Source: Gammaproteobacteria bacterium (GTDB lineage: Bacteria > Pseudomonadota > Gammaproteobacteria > Arenicellales > Poriferihabitantaceae). Taken from it: a stretch of DNA of 21,365 nt. The notes beneath the pieces are model-generated. The model had not been told where the DNA came from. It worked only from the letters and a program-made list of their open reading frames with translations, and ran no database searches. The translations under genes were made by a program, and so were the position numbers. Positions 7,759 to 14,588 of this stretch are shown one piece after another. The stretch spans positions 1 through 21,365 of the forward strand of contig VXPI01000302.1 in assembly GCA_009839585.1 (NCBI GenBank), read 5' to 3'. Numbering within the stretch: the first letter of the stretch is position 1; every line of letters begins with the position of its first letter.

Positions 7759-8476
7759 CGTAAATTTAAACAAGATTGCATTGCTCAGAAATTCGCGGGG
7801 CAGGAACTATCCGAGTGTTGCTGAATTTGCCGAGCGGTTCATAGCATTGGGAGCAGGCGGAATAACCGTCCATCCAAGACAGGATGAACGCCATACACGT
7901 CGTGCTGATGTCTATGCACTTGCGGAAATTTGCAGGTCTCATGAACAGGTCGAATTCAATATAGAGGGGTATCCATCTCAGGATTTCCTCAATATGGTAT
8001 GTGAGGTCAAGCCAGACCAATGCACGTTAGTGCCTGACACCGTGGACCAGATTACGTCTGACCATGGATGGGATATTGAGAATTCGTCATCAATGCTGGT
8101 GCCGGTGCTGGATCGGTTGCGCGGTGTCGGCATCCGGTCTTCCTTGTTCGTGGACCCGGACCCACTGCAGGTTGCGGCTGCGTCAAAAATTGGTGCTGGC
8201 CGAATCGAGCTATACACGGAACTTTATGCCAGCAGCTATCATGGGGAAAGCAGGTCTGTAGCGCTATCCGCCTATTGTGAGGCTGTACAAGCTGCCCGGT
8301 TGGCCAATATCGGAGTCAATGCCGGGCATGACCTGAATCTCGAAAACCTGTCTGAATTTCTTGCGATAGGCAGTATTCTTGAGGTCTCGATTGGCCATGC
8401 CCTGACCGTCGAATGTATCGAGTACGGAATCAGTCATGTGGTCGCCAGCTATCTGCGAATCTGCGCTCAGGAATGA
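7745..8476 (+). CDS. pdxJ: Pyridoxine 5'-phosphate synthase PdxJ, divergent form
   Basis: PdxJ condenses 1-deoxyxylulose 5-phosphate with 3-amino-2-oxopropyl phosphate to form pyridoxine 5'-phosphate. From the ATG at 7745 the protein has 243 residues, the normal PdxJ length. It begins MTRLSVNLNKIALLRNSRG (family SVNIDHVATLRNARG). Candidate catalytic residues are H43 in ITVHPRQDERHTR, E74 in EFNIEGYPS and H195 in VNAGHDLNLENL. The HPRxDERH, NIEGYPS and LVPDTVDQITSDHGWD segments look like the Bacteroidetes-type PdxJ I know from memory, not the HLREDRRHIQ / LVPEKREELTTEGG form usual in gammaproteobacteria. The usual His near residue 10 is Lys here. The frame is open upstream to 7601, but those residues do not match PdxJ. 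Its reason for being in an amine cluster is unknown; supplying PLP for serine or glycine metabolism is one guess. Confidence 0.85.
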   Translation: MTRLSVNLNKIALLRNSRGRNYPSVAEFAERFIALGAGGITVHPRQDERHTRRADVYALAEICRSHEQVEFNIEGYPSQDFLNMVCEVKPDQCTLVPDTVDQITSDHGWDIENSSSMLVPVLDRLRGVGIRSSLFVDPDPLQVAAASKIGAGRIELYTELYASSYHGESRSVALSAYCEAVQAARLANIGVNAGHDLNLENLSEFLAIGSILEVSIGHALTVECIEYGISHVVASYLRICAQE

Positions 8477-8581
8477 ATCTGGCAAGTCTGCCAATCCATA
8501 AATATTCGGTCAATCTCCTGATCGTGTAAAAGGTTGTGATCGGTCAATCCGGCCCTGTGCAGCAAAACCGGAGACAGATTC

Positions 8582-9045
8582 ATGATTCAATCACAATTGC
8601 ACGTATTGTTGCGGATGCTTATCCCGTTCCACTTGCGATATGCTTCGTCCTTGCGATAGGTTGTGCGAGTGTCCTTGCTACGGGCGGTGCTGAGTCAAAA
8701 GAACAGTCGGTCTTGGATCAGGCGAGAACCCGCTACGAGAGGATTGCGGAATTCGGTCCTCCGGCGCTGTCGGAACAGACAGAAGATGGAGTCAAGATTG
8801 GTGTGTTTGCATTCAGGCAGGGACACACCATTGGGGCAAAAGCATCTTTTACGGTAGCGTAGCGGTGGTCACCTTGGGATTGCCGGAGATTGTTGCCAAT
8901 CCGGCAGAGGGCGTTGCAGGGGGAAGGTGCGGATCCTCAAGTGAAGGTCGAATACGACAAAAATAATCCTGTGGTCGCGGTGACTGTACTCAAGGATGAA
9001 AGATGGATACCACTTCAGGAGATCAATAACACGCTGGAGAATTGA
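8582..9045 (+). pseudogene. Frameshifted remnant of a small lipoprotein-like gene
   Basis: Protein-like sequence continues across three frames. An ATG at 8582, with GGAG 8 bases upstream, starts MIQSQLHVLLRMLIPF but stops near 8656. A shifted frame supplies the rest of a lipoprotein signal (LAICFVLAIGC, lipobox Cys codon at 8662) and RYERIAEFGPPALSEQTEDGVKIGVFAFRQGHTIGAK, ending in a TAG at 8860-8862. Another frame carries IFYGSVAVVTLGLPEIVANPAEGVAG (about 8844-8920). A return to the earlier frame gives ADPQVKVEYDKNNPVVAVTVLKDERWIPLQEINNTLEN, stopping at 9043-9045. Read in one frame, only a 108-residue product from a GTG at 8536 is possible. The pieces join into a plausible exported lipoprotein of about 150 residues whose function I do not know. 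Sequencing indels are an alternative to decay. Confidence 0.6.
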
Positions 9046-9140
9046 TGGGATGCGCAAGACTTCCGCTTCCGAAATGTTGTTGTCTTGCTGTACAGGATAG
9101 TGCCCATGGAATCATCAGGAAAGTTGCAAATCGTGGTATC

Positions 9141-9193
9141 TACCCCTGTACCATTTACATCAAGGATTCTGCGATGTAAATGGTACAGGGGTA
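9141..9193. repeat. Perfect 21-bp inverted repeat with 11-base loop
   Basis: Bases 9141-9161 (starting TACCCCTGTACC) are exactly complementary to 9173-9193 (ending GGTACAGGGGTA), separated by 11 bases. A perfect 21-bp stem is far beyond chance here. No U-tract follows on either strand, so a simple intrinsic terminator is unlikely. It lies between a decayed gene and an accessory ATPase. REP/BIME-like palindromes mobilised by Y1 (RAYT) transposases, or the end of a small mobile element, are possible; no transposase is in the window. Confidence 0.8.
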
Positions 9194-9406
9194 ATAGGCT
9201 CCAAGTTCCCTGAGGACCCGATGAACCCGCAGCGCACCCTCGATCAGGGTGGCCACGGAGATCAGCCTCCCAATCATCGACTTCAGCGCGGTTACGACGT
9301 CCGGCGCATTGGGACCATCTGCGAGACAAGCAAGTTGACTGCTGAACCAGTCAGATTCCAAATCCGAAACAAGGTTGACGACTACCAGACGACTTTCTGG
9401 CTTCAT
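9155..9406 (-). CDS. Doubtful 83-aa ORF reading into the inverted repeat
   Basis: From an ATG at 9404-9406 with a good AGGAAGG about 8 bases upstream, the ORF encodes MKPESRLVVVNLVSDLESDWFSSQLACLADGPNAPDVVTALKSMIGRLISVATLIEGALRVHRVLRELGAYYP and a short tail. The middle looks helical and protein-like. The last ten or so residues are encoded by the inverted repeat, which suggests the original 3' end was replaced or interrupted. The frame is open upstream to 9547, but those residues look random. I know no family match. It may be a fragment of an older gene. Confidence 0.3.
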   Translation of the reverse strand: MKPESRLVVVNLVSDLESDWFSSQLACLADGPNAPDVVTALKSMIGRLISVATLIEGALRVHRVLRELGAYYPCTIYIAESLM

Positions 9407-9547
9407 ACGGCTGACCTTCCTCTCCATAAACAGCTGGCGTATCATCAGTTTCCTGCGGAATCCCAGAAAAAAGAACGACATTCGGACTCCTGTGTATTCT
9501 TGGACAGGGATGCATCCTGTTGTTTGACCATCTCTCCCATATTGCAT

Positions 9548-9567
9548 AAAATAGTCATAACTATTTT
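9548..9567. repeat. Small inverted repeat in the leader of the AAA_14-type ATPase gene
   Basis: AAAATAGT at 9548-9555 and ACTATTTT at 9560-9567 are perfect complements around CATA, followed by a T-run. The repeat ends 9 bases before the start codon at 9577, where a Shine-Dalgarno would lie and none is seen. It could be an operator, a promoter element or a translation-limiting hairpin. With an all-A/T stem it would be a weak terminator. Confidence 0.4.
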
Positions 9568-9576
9568 TTTATATGC

Positions 9577-10794
9577 ATGAAAAAAGTCATGAAAAGGTAT
9601 TTGCTTGATCATTTCAGAGACCATTGTCAAAAGTATCGGCAAATGATATTTCTATCTGGCCCAAGACAAGTCGGAAAGACAACTGTGGCTGAAATGCTCG
9701 GGGAAGGATTTATCGACAGTCGGTATTTCAATTGGGATGACACAGATGACCGTGCCTTGATTCTGGGTGGCCAGAAAGAGGCTGCGAAGGCAATTGGCCT
9801 GGATCGCCTGATGTCTGAATTACCGTTATGCACATTTGATGAATTGCACAAGTACCGCAATTGGAGAAATTTCCTGAAAGGCTTCTTTGACAAAAACGAA
9901 AAAAAAGTCCGGATTCTTGTCACCGGCAGTGCTTCATTGAAGACATTCAGACGAAGTGGCGACAGTCTGATGGGGCGTTATTTCCCTTATACGCTTCATC
10001 CGGTTTCTGTTGCAGAGTGTCTGGATGTCAAAAGGGATGGTCTTGTCAATCGGCAACCCACGTCTATTGGCAAGGATGAATGGGATGCTTTGTGGAGGTA
10101 TGGCGGTTTCCCTGAACCGTTTCTTCATGCTAGCCAGGAATTTCATAATCGTTGGAAACGTCTTCAGACAGAGCAGCTTTTTCGTGAAGACCTGCGTGAT
10201 CTAACTCGCATCCAGGAGTTGGATCAGTTGGAAATGCTGGCCAGGTTGTTGCGCAATCAGGTCGGGCAACTAACCAGTTATTCCTACATGTCAAAAACGG
10301 TTCGCGTCTCCGTCGATACGGTTCGTCGCTGGATTACGACGCTGCAATCCCTTCATTTTTGCTTCACCGTCAGGCCCTGGTACAAGAATGTGGCCCGATC
10401 ATTGCGAAAAGAGCCAAAGTACTACCTTTGGGACTGGTCGCAACTTGATGATGCAGGTGCAAGATCAGAGAATATGGTCGCAAGTGCATTGCTCAAGGCA
10501 GTGCACTGGTGGACAGAAACCGGAAAAGGAGACTTTGGGCTGTATTTTCTTCGCGACAAGCAAAAGCATGAAGTTGATTTTATTGTCACAAGGAACCAGC
10601 ATCCATGGTTTCTGGCAGAAGTGAAATCCAGCAGGAGCCAGTTATCCAAATCACTCGCGTATTTTCAGAAACAAACACAGGCCAAGCATGCTTTTCAAGT
10701 TGCACTGGATGCGGAGTATGTGGAAAGGGACTGCTTCGAATTCCATTCCCCGATAATTGTGCCTGGAAAAACATTCCTTTCACAACTGGTTTAA
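9577..10794 (+). CDS. AAA_14 / DUF4143-type ATPase
   Basis: The protein has 405 residues. A P-loop GPRQVGKTT (28-36) is followed by a Walker B-like CTFDELHKY and the sensor-like VTGSASL. GRYFPYTLHPVSVAE, then WRYGGFPEPFL and a helical bundle, are typical of the AAA_14 plus DUF4143 architecture. The DUF4143 end carries KHEVDFIVTRNQHPWFLAEVKSS, a D-x(n)-E-x-K arrangement like a PD-(D/E)XK fold. Many bacteria carry variable sets of these ATPases; their role is mostly unknown. Two Met codons (9577 and 9589) are possible starts, and neither has a clear ribosome-binding sequence. The gene appears more AT-rich in its leader than its neighbours and sits alone between the two metabolic blocks, so I read it as accessory. 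Confidence 0.85.
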   Translation: MKKVMKRYLLDHFRDHCQKYRQMIFLSGPRQVGKTTVAEMLGEGFIDSRYFNWDDTDDRALILGGQKEAAKAIGLDRLMSELPLCTFDELHKYRNWRNFLKGFFDKNEKKVRILVTGSASLKTFRRSGDSLMGRYFPYTLHPVSVAECLDVKRDGLVNRQPTSIGKDEWDALWRYGGFPEPFLHASQEFHNRWKRLQTEQLFREDLRDLTRIQELDQLEMLARLLRNQVGQLTSYSYMSKTVRVSVDTVRRWITTLQSLHFCFTVRPWYKNVARSLRKEPKYYLWDWSQLDDAGARSENMVASALLKAVHWWTETGKGDFGLYFLRDKQKHEVDFIVTRNQHPWFLAEVKSSRSQLSKSLAYFQKQTQAKHAFQVALDAEYVERDCFEFHSPIIVPGKTFLSQLV

Positions 10795-10987
10795 TTCCTG
10801 TAGAAACTACACTCTCTTGCCCCGGATCTATCTCGTCTTCAGGGCTGGAGGTGTCTCACATGTTTCTGAATCTGAACAGAGATTGAATTCTCCCAGTTCC
10901 ACCATGAAGTGCAAACCTCCAAGGTGCCGGGTTTTCATTGGTCAGGGCATGTTGTTGCAGGGGGGCCAGGAGGTGGCTGACAATCCC

Positions 10988-11031
10988 GGTAGTCAACCTT
11001 GTATGGAGAAATGCCATGTCAGGTGACTACC
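10988..11031. repeat. Interrupted inverted repeat downstream of the permease gene
   Basis: GGTAGTCAACCT at 10988-10999 pairs with AGGTGACTACC at 11021-11031 with a single bulged base and a 21-base loop. In the leftward permease transcript it could form a 3' hairpin, but no U-run follows. It could stabilise the mRNA end or belong to the repeat pair beside it. Confidence 0.4.
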
Positions 11032-11064
11032 ACCATGATGAAAGATGCCGGGTCAGGGGACTAT
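11010..11064. repeat. Imperfect direct repeat with a 34-bp period
   Basis: Bases 11010-11030 and 11044-11064 match at 16 of 21 positions. Both contain ATGCC, then GTCAGG and GACTA. The first copy supplies the right arm of the adjacent inverted repeat. Such a mix of direct and inverted copies resembles a decayed intergenic repeat element. I cannot name a family. Confidence 0.4.
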
Positions 11065-11082
11065 TGTCCAGAGTCGGCACCT

Positions 11083-13050
11083 TCAACCCAATCCATACTC
11101 CTGTTTCTGTCGGTCGGACCAAGCCACCAGTAACCGGTCGGCAGTCAACCCGATGAAGGATACGCAGAGCCCGATTACCAGTCCCTTGCCTCCGTCATTG
11201 AACGTCAAGGCCCGGAAAATTTCCTGCGACAGGTCCACTGTTCCTATAAACCCTGCAATCATGACCATGAACAGGCCAAACATCAGGGTTTGGTTCAGCC
11301 CAAGAATAATCTCCGGAAAAGCCACTGGCAATCTGACTTTCCATAGCACCTGATTTTGCGTGCATCCTGAAGTGACTGCCGCCTCAATAATTTCCTGCGG
11401 TACATTTCTCAAGCCAAAAATAGTGTAGCGCACGATGGGAATGCTGGCATAGATGATGATGGCAAAAATGGCAGATACGTCACTGATCTGAAACAGCATT
11501 ACCACAGGCAACAGGTAAATGAAGGACGGAAAAGTCTGAAATGTATCACAGATATTCTGCATCAGGCGCGTTGACCATTCCCGTCGGGAAGCCCAGATAC
11601 CGATAGGAATACCGAAAACCGCACAGATCATGAGTGAGACCAATACCATGTACAGGGTAATCATGGCACGCACCCAGTATCCGGACGCGGCGATGAAAAA
11701 CACAAACAGGCTGACCGTCAGGGCGAGCCTCCACCCTCCCATTTTCCAGCCCAGGCAAGCCCCCAGATCGATAATGGCAATCAATGGAATGCCGGTTATT
11801 GCGGAACGGAAAGGGATCAGAAAATACACCAGCAAGGCATCCCGAAAGTTCGCAAGTGGGCCATAGAAGTGCAGTGTGATGTAGTCAACAATGCCATCCC
11901 AGAATACCGAGGTGGAAATCGTCAAGTGTTCGGGAAATTTCGCAATAAAGGGAACAATCGGGGAAAGCACGAGAATGGTAGCCACAAACCCGATGAAGGT
12001 TGTCAAATGTGGCCGTCTTTTCCAGAACGGTCCTTCGGGTAGATGAGTTGGCTGTTTGTTCGCAATGGCCTGACTGAAGCGATCCAGAGCGATGGCAATG
12101 AAAACGACGGCAATACCGACTTCCAGTGCCTGCCCGATGGCCAGCCTTTGAAGGCGGGTCAGAAGATCATGGCCAAGTCCCGATTGACCTATGAATGATG
12201 CGATGACTACCATAGCCAGACATTGCATGATTATCTGATTCACGCCCAGCATCAGTTCGTTGCGGGCAGAAGGCAGTTCTACCTTGAACAGCATCTGCAT
12301 TCGGCTGCATCCGGACATGATGCCCGCCTCAATAACTTCTGAACGGATATTCTGCAGTCCAACCAGAGTAAGACGTGCCATGGGGGGAAAGGCAAAGATG
12401 ATGGTGGCAATTACGCCCGCCTTGGACCCGACTCCAAAAAAAATCGCAACAATGATCAGATAGGAAAAATGCGGCAGGGATTGAAGCACATTGAGAATTG
12501 GCCAGATAATACGTTCAGCAGTCTTGCGCTTGGCAGCCAATATACCGACCAGAACCCCGATCAGGCCGGCAATAGGAGCGGATACTGCAATGGCTGAGAG
12601 AGTTTGCATGGACAACTCCCAGATCCCGCGTTTACTGAATAATGCAAGATAAAGGAAGCAGCTACTGCCCAATAGGGCGAGTTTCCAACCACGCAGGTAC
12701 CATCCATAAATTGCGGCTGCTCCAACCAGGGCAATCCAGGGAATGGCGCCTATGTTAAAGTCAGCAAAACCTTCATGCAACAATCCTTCGGTAAAGTGGA
12801 GCAATGAGTCAATCATCCCCGATATGCTACGCGTGATATCCCGGAAAGTGAATGCATCAAAGAACTCGTATTTGCGAAGGAACTTGATCGCAGCATTCAC
12901 CCAGTCAACGAACGGAATCATGCCGTTGATATCGGCACAGCCGCCCAAACAGCTTTTTGGAGGAGTTACCGCCCATCCGGGCAGCCAGGACTTGAATATG
13001 ATCAGCAGGGAAAACGGTGCTAGAACCAGTAACGCTCTGTTAAGTCTCAT
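11083..13050 (-). CDS. Glycine betaine/proline-type ABC transporter permease, two permease domains fused
   Basis: This 655-residue membrane protein contains two ProW/OpuAB-like permease units in tandem. An N-terminal hydrophobic segment (ALLVLAPFSLLIIF) and a periplasmic-looking region precede the first unit. Its EAA-type loop is EVIEAGIMSGCSRMQMLFKVELPSARNELMLGVNQ. The second unit repeats the plan with EIIEAAVTSGCTQNQVLWKVRLPVAFPEIILGLNQ. Both loops would dock to the ATPase, so the fusion supplies the whole membrane dimer in one chain. ProW-type permeases are usually single-unit and form homodimers. The gene overlaps the ATPase gene by 4 bases (ATGA), indicating coupled translation. The likely cargo is a quaternary or methylated amine such as glycine betaine, judging by the family and the Rieske/GcvT genes nearby. 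Confidence 0.9.
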   Translation of the reverse strand: MRLNRALLVLAPFSLLIIFKSWLPGWAVTPPKSCLGGCADINGMIPFVDWVNAAIKFLRKYEFFDAFTFRDITRSISGMIDSLLHFTEGLLHEGFADFNIGAIPWIALVGAAAIYGWYLRGWKLALLGSSCFLYLALFSKRGIWELSMQTLSAIAVSAPIAGLIGVLVGILAAKRKTAERIIWPILNVLQSLPHFSYLIIVAIFFGVGSKAGVIATIIFAFPPMARLTLVGLQNIRSEVIEAGIMSGCSRMQMLFKVELPSARNELMLGVNQIIMQCLAMVVIASFIGQSGLGHDLLTRLQRLAIGQALEVGIAVVFIAIALDRFSQAIANKQPTHLPEGPFWKRRPHLTTFIGFVATILVLSPIVPFIAKFPEHLTISTSVFWDGIVDYITLHFYGPLANFRDALLVYFLIPFRSAITGIPLIAIIDLGACLGWKMGGWRLALTVSLFVFFIAASGYWVRAMITLYMVLVSLMICAVFGIPIGIWASRREWSTRLMQNICDTFQTFPSFIYLLPVVMLFQISDVSAIFAIIIYASIPIVRYTIFGLRNVPQEIIEAAVTSGCTQNQVLWKVRLPVAFPEIILGLNQTLMFGLFMVMIAGFIGTVDLSQEIFRALTFNDGGKGLVIGLCVSFIGLTADRLLVAWSDRQKQEYGLG

Positions 13051-14078
13051 TCTTCACTGCTGTTTTCAAAGATGGTCTCCAGCAAACGCTGTCGTCTCAA
13101 CATCCCGACAACCTGACTGTGTTGATCCATGACCTGTATATCGGACTCTTGAGCCAGTACGGCCTGGGCGATTTTTTCGATACTGTCGTCAGAGAATACA
13201 CATAGATGCTCCGACACCGTTCCACTTAACGGTTCCATGATGCTACGCACAGAAAGCAATTTTGCCCTGGGGATATCGCGGGTGAACTCTGCGACATATT
13301 GCGTGGCGGGATTACTGATCAATTCTTCGGCGGTGCCGAGCTGTACAATGATGCCTTCATACATAATGGCAATGCGGTCAGCAAGCTTGATGGCTTCATC
13401 AAAATCGTGAGTAATGAAGACGATTGTCTTGCCGAGTATCGACTGCAAACGAATAAATTCATTTTGCATTTCCTTGCGAATTAATGGGTCAAGCGCAGAG
13501 AATGGTTCATCCAAAAACCAAATGTCCGGTTCGACCGCAAGTGATCTTCCGATTCCGACTCGTTGCTGCTGCCCGCCAGACAGTTCTCGTGGATAGTAGT
13601 TGTCCCGCCCCTGTAGGCCGACAATATCGATGATTTCCCGGGCCTTGCTTTCACGGGTTGTCCTGTCGATTCCCTGAACCTCGAGCGGAAAAGCAATATT
13701 CTGAAGTACCGTGCGATGAGGAAGCAATGCAAAATTCTGAAATACCATGCCCATCTTGTGACGGCGAATCTCTATCAGGGTTTTCTCCGGTGCCTGCAAG
13801 AGATCGATACCATCGAATTCAACCTTGCCCCAAGTCGGCTCGACTAGGCGACTTAAACATCTGACCAGTGTCGATTTGCCAGATCCGCTAAGCCCCATGA
13901 TAACCAGTATTTCACCCTCATATACATCGAAGGTGGCATTGCGAACGGCAGGAATGTATTGTTCCGACTTGATCGCCTCGTCCGAAGGATTCCTCTGGTT
14001 TTTTTCAAAGAAACCTCTGGGATTGGAACCATAGAGCTTCCAGATCTCCTTGCAGGCAATCTTGGTGTTGTTACTCAT
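13047..14078 (-). CDS. Glycine betaine/proline-type ABC transporter ATPase (ProV/OpuAA-like)
   Basis: The protein has 343 residues. The N-terminus (CKEIWKLYGSNPRG) is that of ProV-type ATPases. Walker A is GLSGSGKST (62-70), the Q-loop MVFQNFALLPHRTV, the signature LSGGQ (166-170), Walker B IWFLDE (186-191), and the H-loop VFITHDFDEA. The last 70 or so residues (SDDSIEKIAQAVLAQESDIQVMDQHSQVVGML) look like one CBS-type unit, the region that senses ionic strength in OpuA when two are present. The single short unit may mean it is not osmosensory, in line with nutritional uptake. It is the first gene of a two-gene operon with the permease. The ribosome-binding sequence before the ATG is poor. Confidence 0.9.
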   Translation of the reverse strand: MSNNTKIACKEIWKLYGSNPRGFFEKNQRNPSDEAIKSEQYIPAVRNATFDVYEGEILVIMGLSGSGKSTLVRCLSRLVEPTWGKVEFDGIDLLQAPEKTLIEIRRHKMGMVFQNFALLPHRTVLQNIAFPLEVQGIDRTTRESKAREIIDIVGLQGRDNYYPRELSGGQQQRVGIGRSLAVEPDIWFLDEPFSALDPLIRKEMQNEFIRLQSILGKTIVFITHDFDEAIKLADRIAIMYEGIIVQLGTAEELISNPATQYVAEFTRDIPRAKLLSVRSIMEPLSGTVSEHLCVFSDDSIEKIAQAVLAQESDIQVMDQHSQVVGMLRRQRLLETIFENSSEE

Positions 14079-14526
14079 TGGTCTAAGGTATTTTCTGGCG
14101 GTGCGAAACCTGATTCTTGTTAAAGGAATATCCGTTGGAATCCGATTCTTTCCTTTTCAAATGCTTCTCGTCCTGCTGGTGTTTTTGAACTGCAGTTTCA
14201 GAATTATCCGGTTTTGTGCGAATGGATTCAATTTTTTATGCTGGGCTTATCCGGCCGTTGACAATTCCCGGTCTTTCTCAATGGAATCTTCTACACAACT
14301 CTTTCGTTCTTGTTGGCCCGTTGCTTGCCAGAGGTCGGGTATTTCTTCACTTGGCGAAACCAGCATTTCAATAGACTGCATAGTCTGCCTGCCTGGGATC
14401 GGCATTGCCCGCCTGCAGGGCATTCCGTCAAGGAACACCTGGCGTATCTCCTCCGATGCGTCCAGAAAGTTGCACCTGTTTGGGGCATTAAGGAACCATG
14501 TCACGCATTTGTGTTGAGCCGGGGTG
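14079..14526. other. Long gap between the binding-protein terminator and the ATPase gene
   Basis: There is no convincing gene in about 450 bases. An 85-codon reverse-strand ORF (14247-14504) has protein-like residues but no ribosome-binding sequence and no family I can name. A short palindrome, GAATCCGATTC at 14138-14148, is flanked by AAAGGAA and TTCCTTT arms, about 60-70 bases before the ATPase start codon. The gap probably holds a separate promoter for the ATPase-permease pair, which I cannot place. Confidence 0.4.
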
Positions 14527-14566
14527 AGACAGAAAAGCCCGGCTTATCATCAAGCCGGGCCTGTCT
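14527..14566 (-). terminator. Rho-independent terminator of the binding-protein gene
   Basis: GCCCGGCTT at 14537-14545 and AAGCCGGGC at 14552-14560 form a 9-bp GC-rich stem with a 6-base loop. On the reverse strand the stem is followed by TTTT. An outer AGACAG/CTGTCT pair (14527-14532 and 14561-14566) extends it around that run. It lies about 22 bases past the stop codon of the binding-protein gene, separating it from the ATPase gene. Confidence 0.85.
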
Positions 14567-14588
14567 GTAGCAATTGAACGCAGGGTGT

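Larger units (their letters stand above)
10795..11082. other. Noncoding stretch between convergent ATPase and permease genes
   Basis: I see no convincing gene in these 288 bases. Short open frames lack ribosome-binding sequences or recognisable content. The part nearest the permease stop contains an interrupted inverted repeat and an imperfect direct repeat, listed separately. Terminators for both converging genes would be expected here, but no GC-rich stem with a U-tract is evident. Confidence 0.5.

Noticed and set aside
9548..9567. Hairpin plus T-run as an intrinsic terminator
   Set aside because: The stem is almost all A/T and directly abuts a start codon; a leader or operator role fits better.
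9221..9580. 119-codon forward ORF upstream of the ATPase
   Set aside because: Basic, histidine- and glutamine-rich residues without a motif, no ribosome-binding sequence, and the opposite strand is a better candidate.
10795..11082. CRISPR-like or tandem array near the repeats
   Set aside because: There are only two imperfect copies, with no regular spacers and no cas gene.
14247..14504. 85-codon reverse ORF in the transporter gap
   Set aside because: The residues look somewhat protein-like, but there is no ribosome-binding sequence and no family I can name; noted in the gap entry only.
14050..14517. 155-codon forward ORF in the transporter gap
   Set aside because: It starts inside the ATPase gene on the other strand, has no ribosome-binding sequence, and shows low-complexity, cysteine-scattered residues with no recognisable motif.
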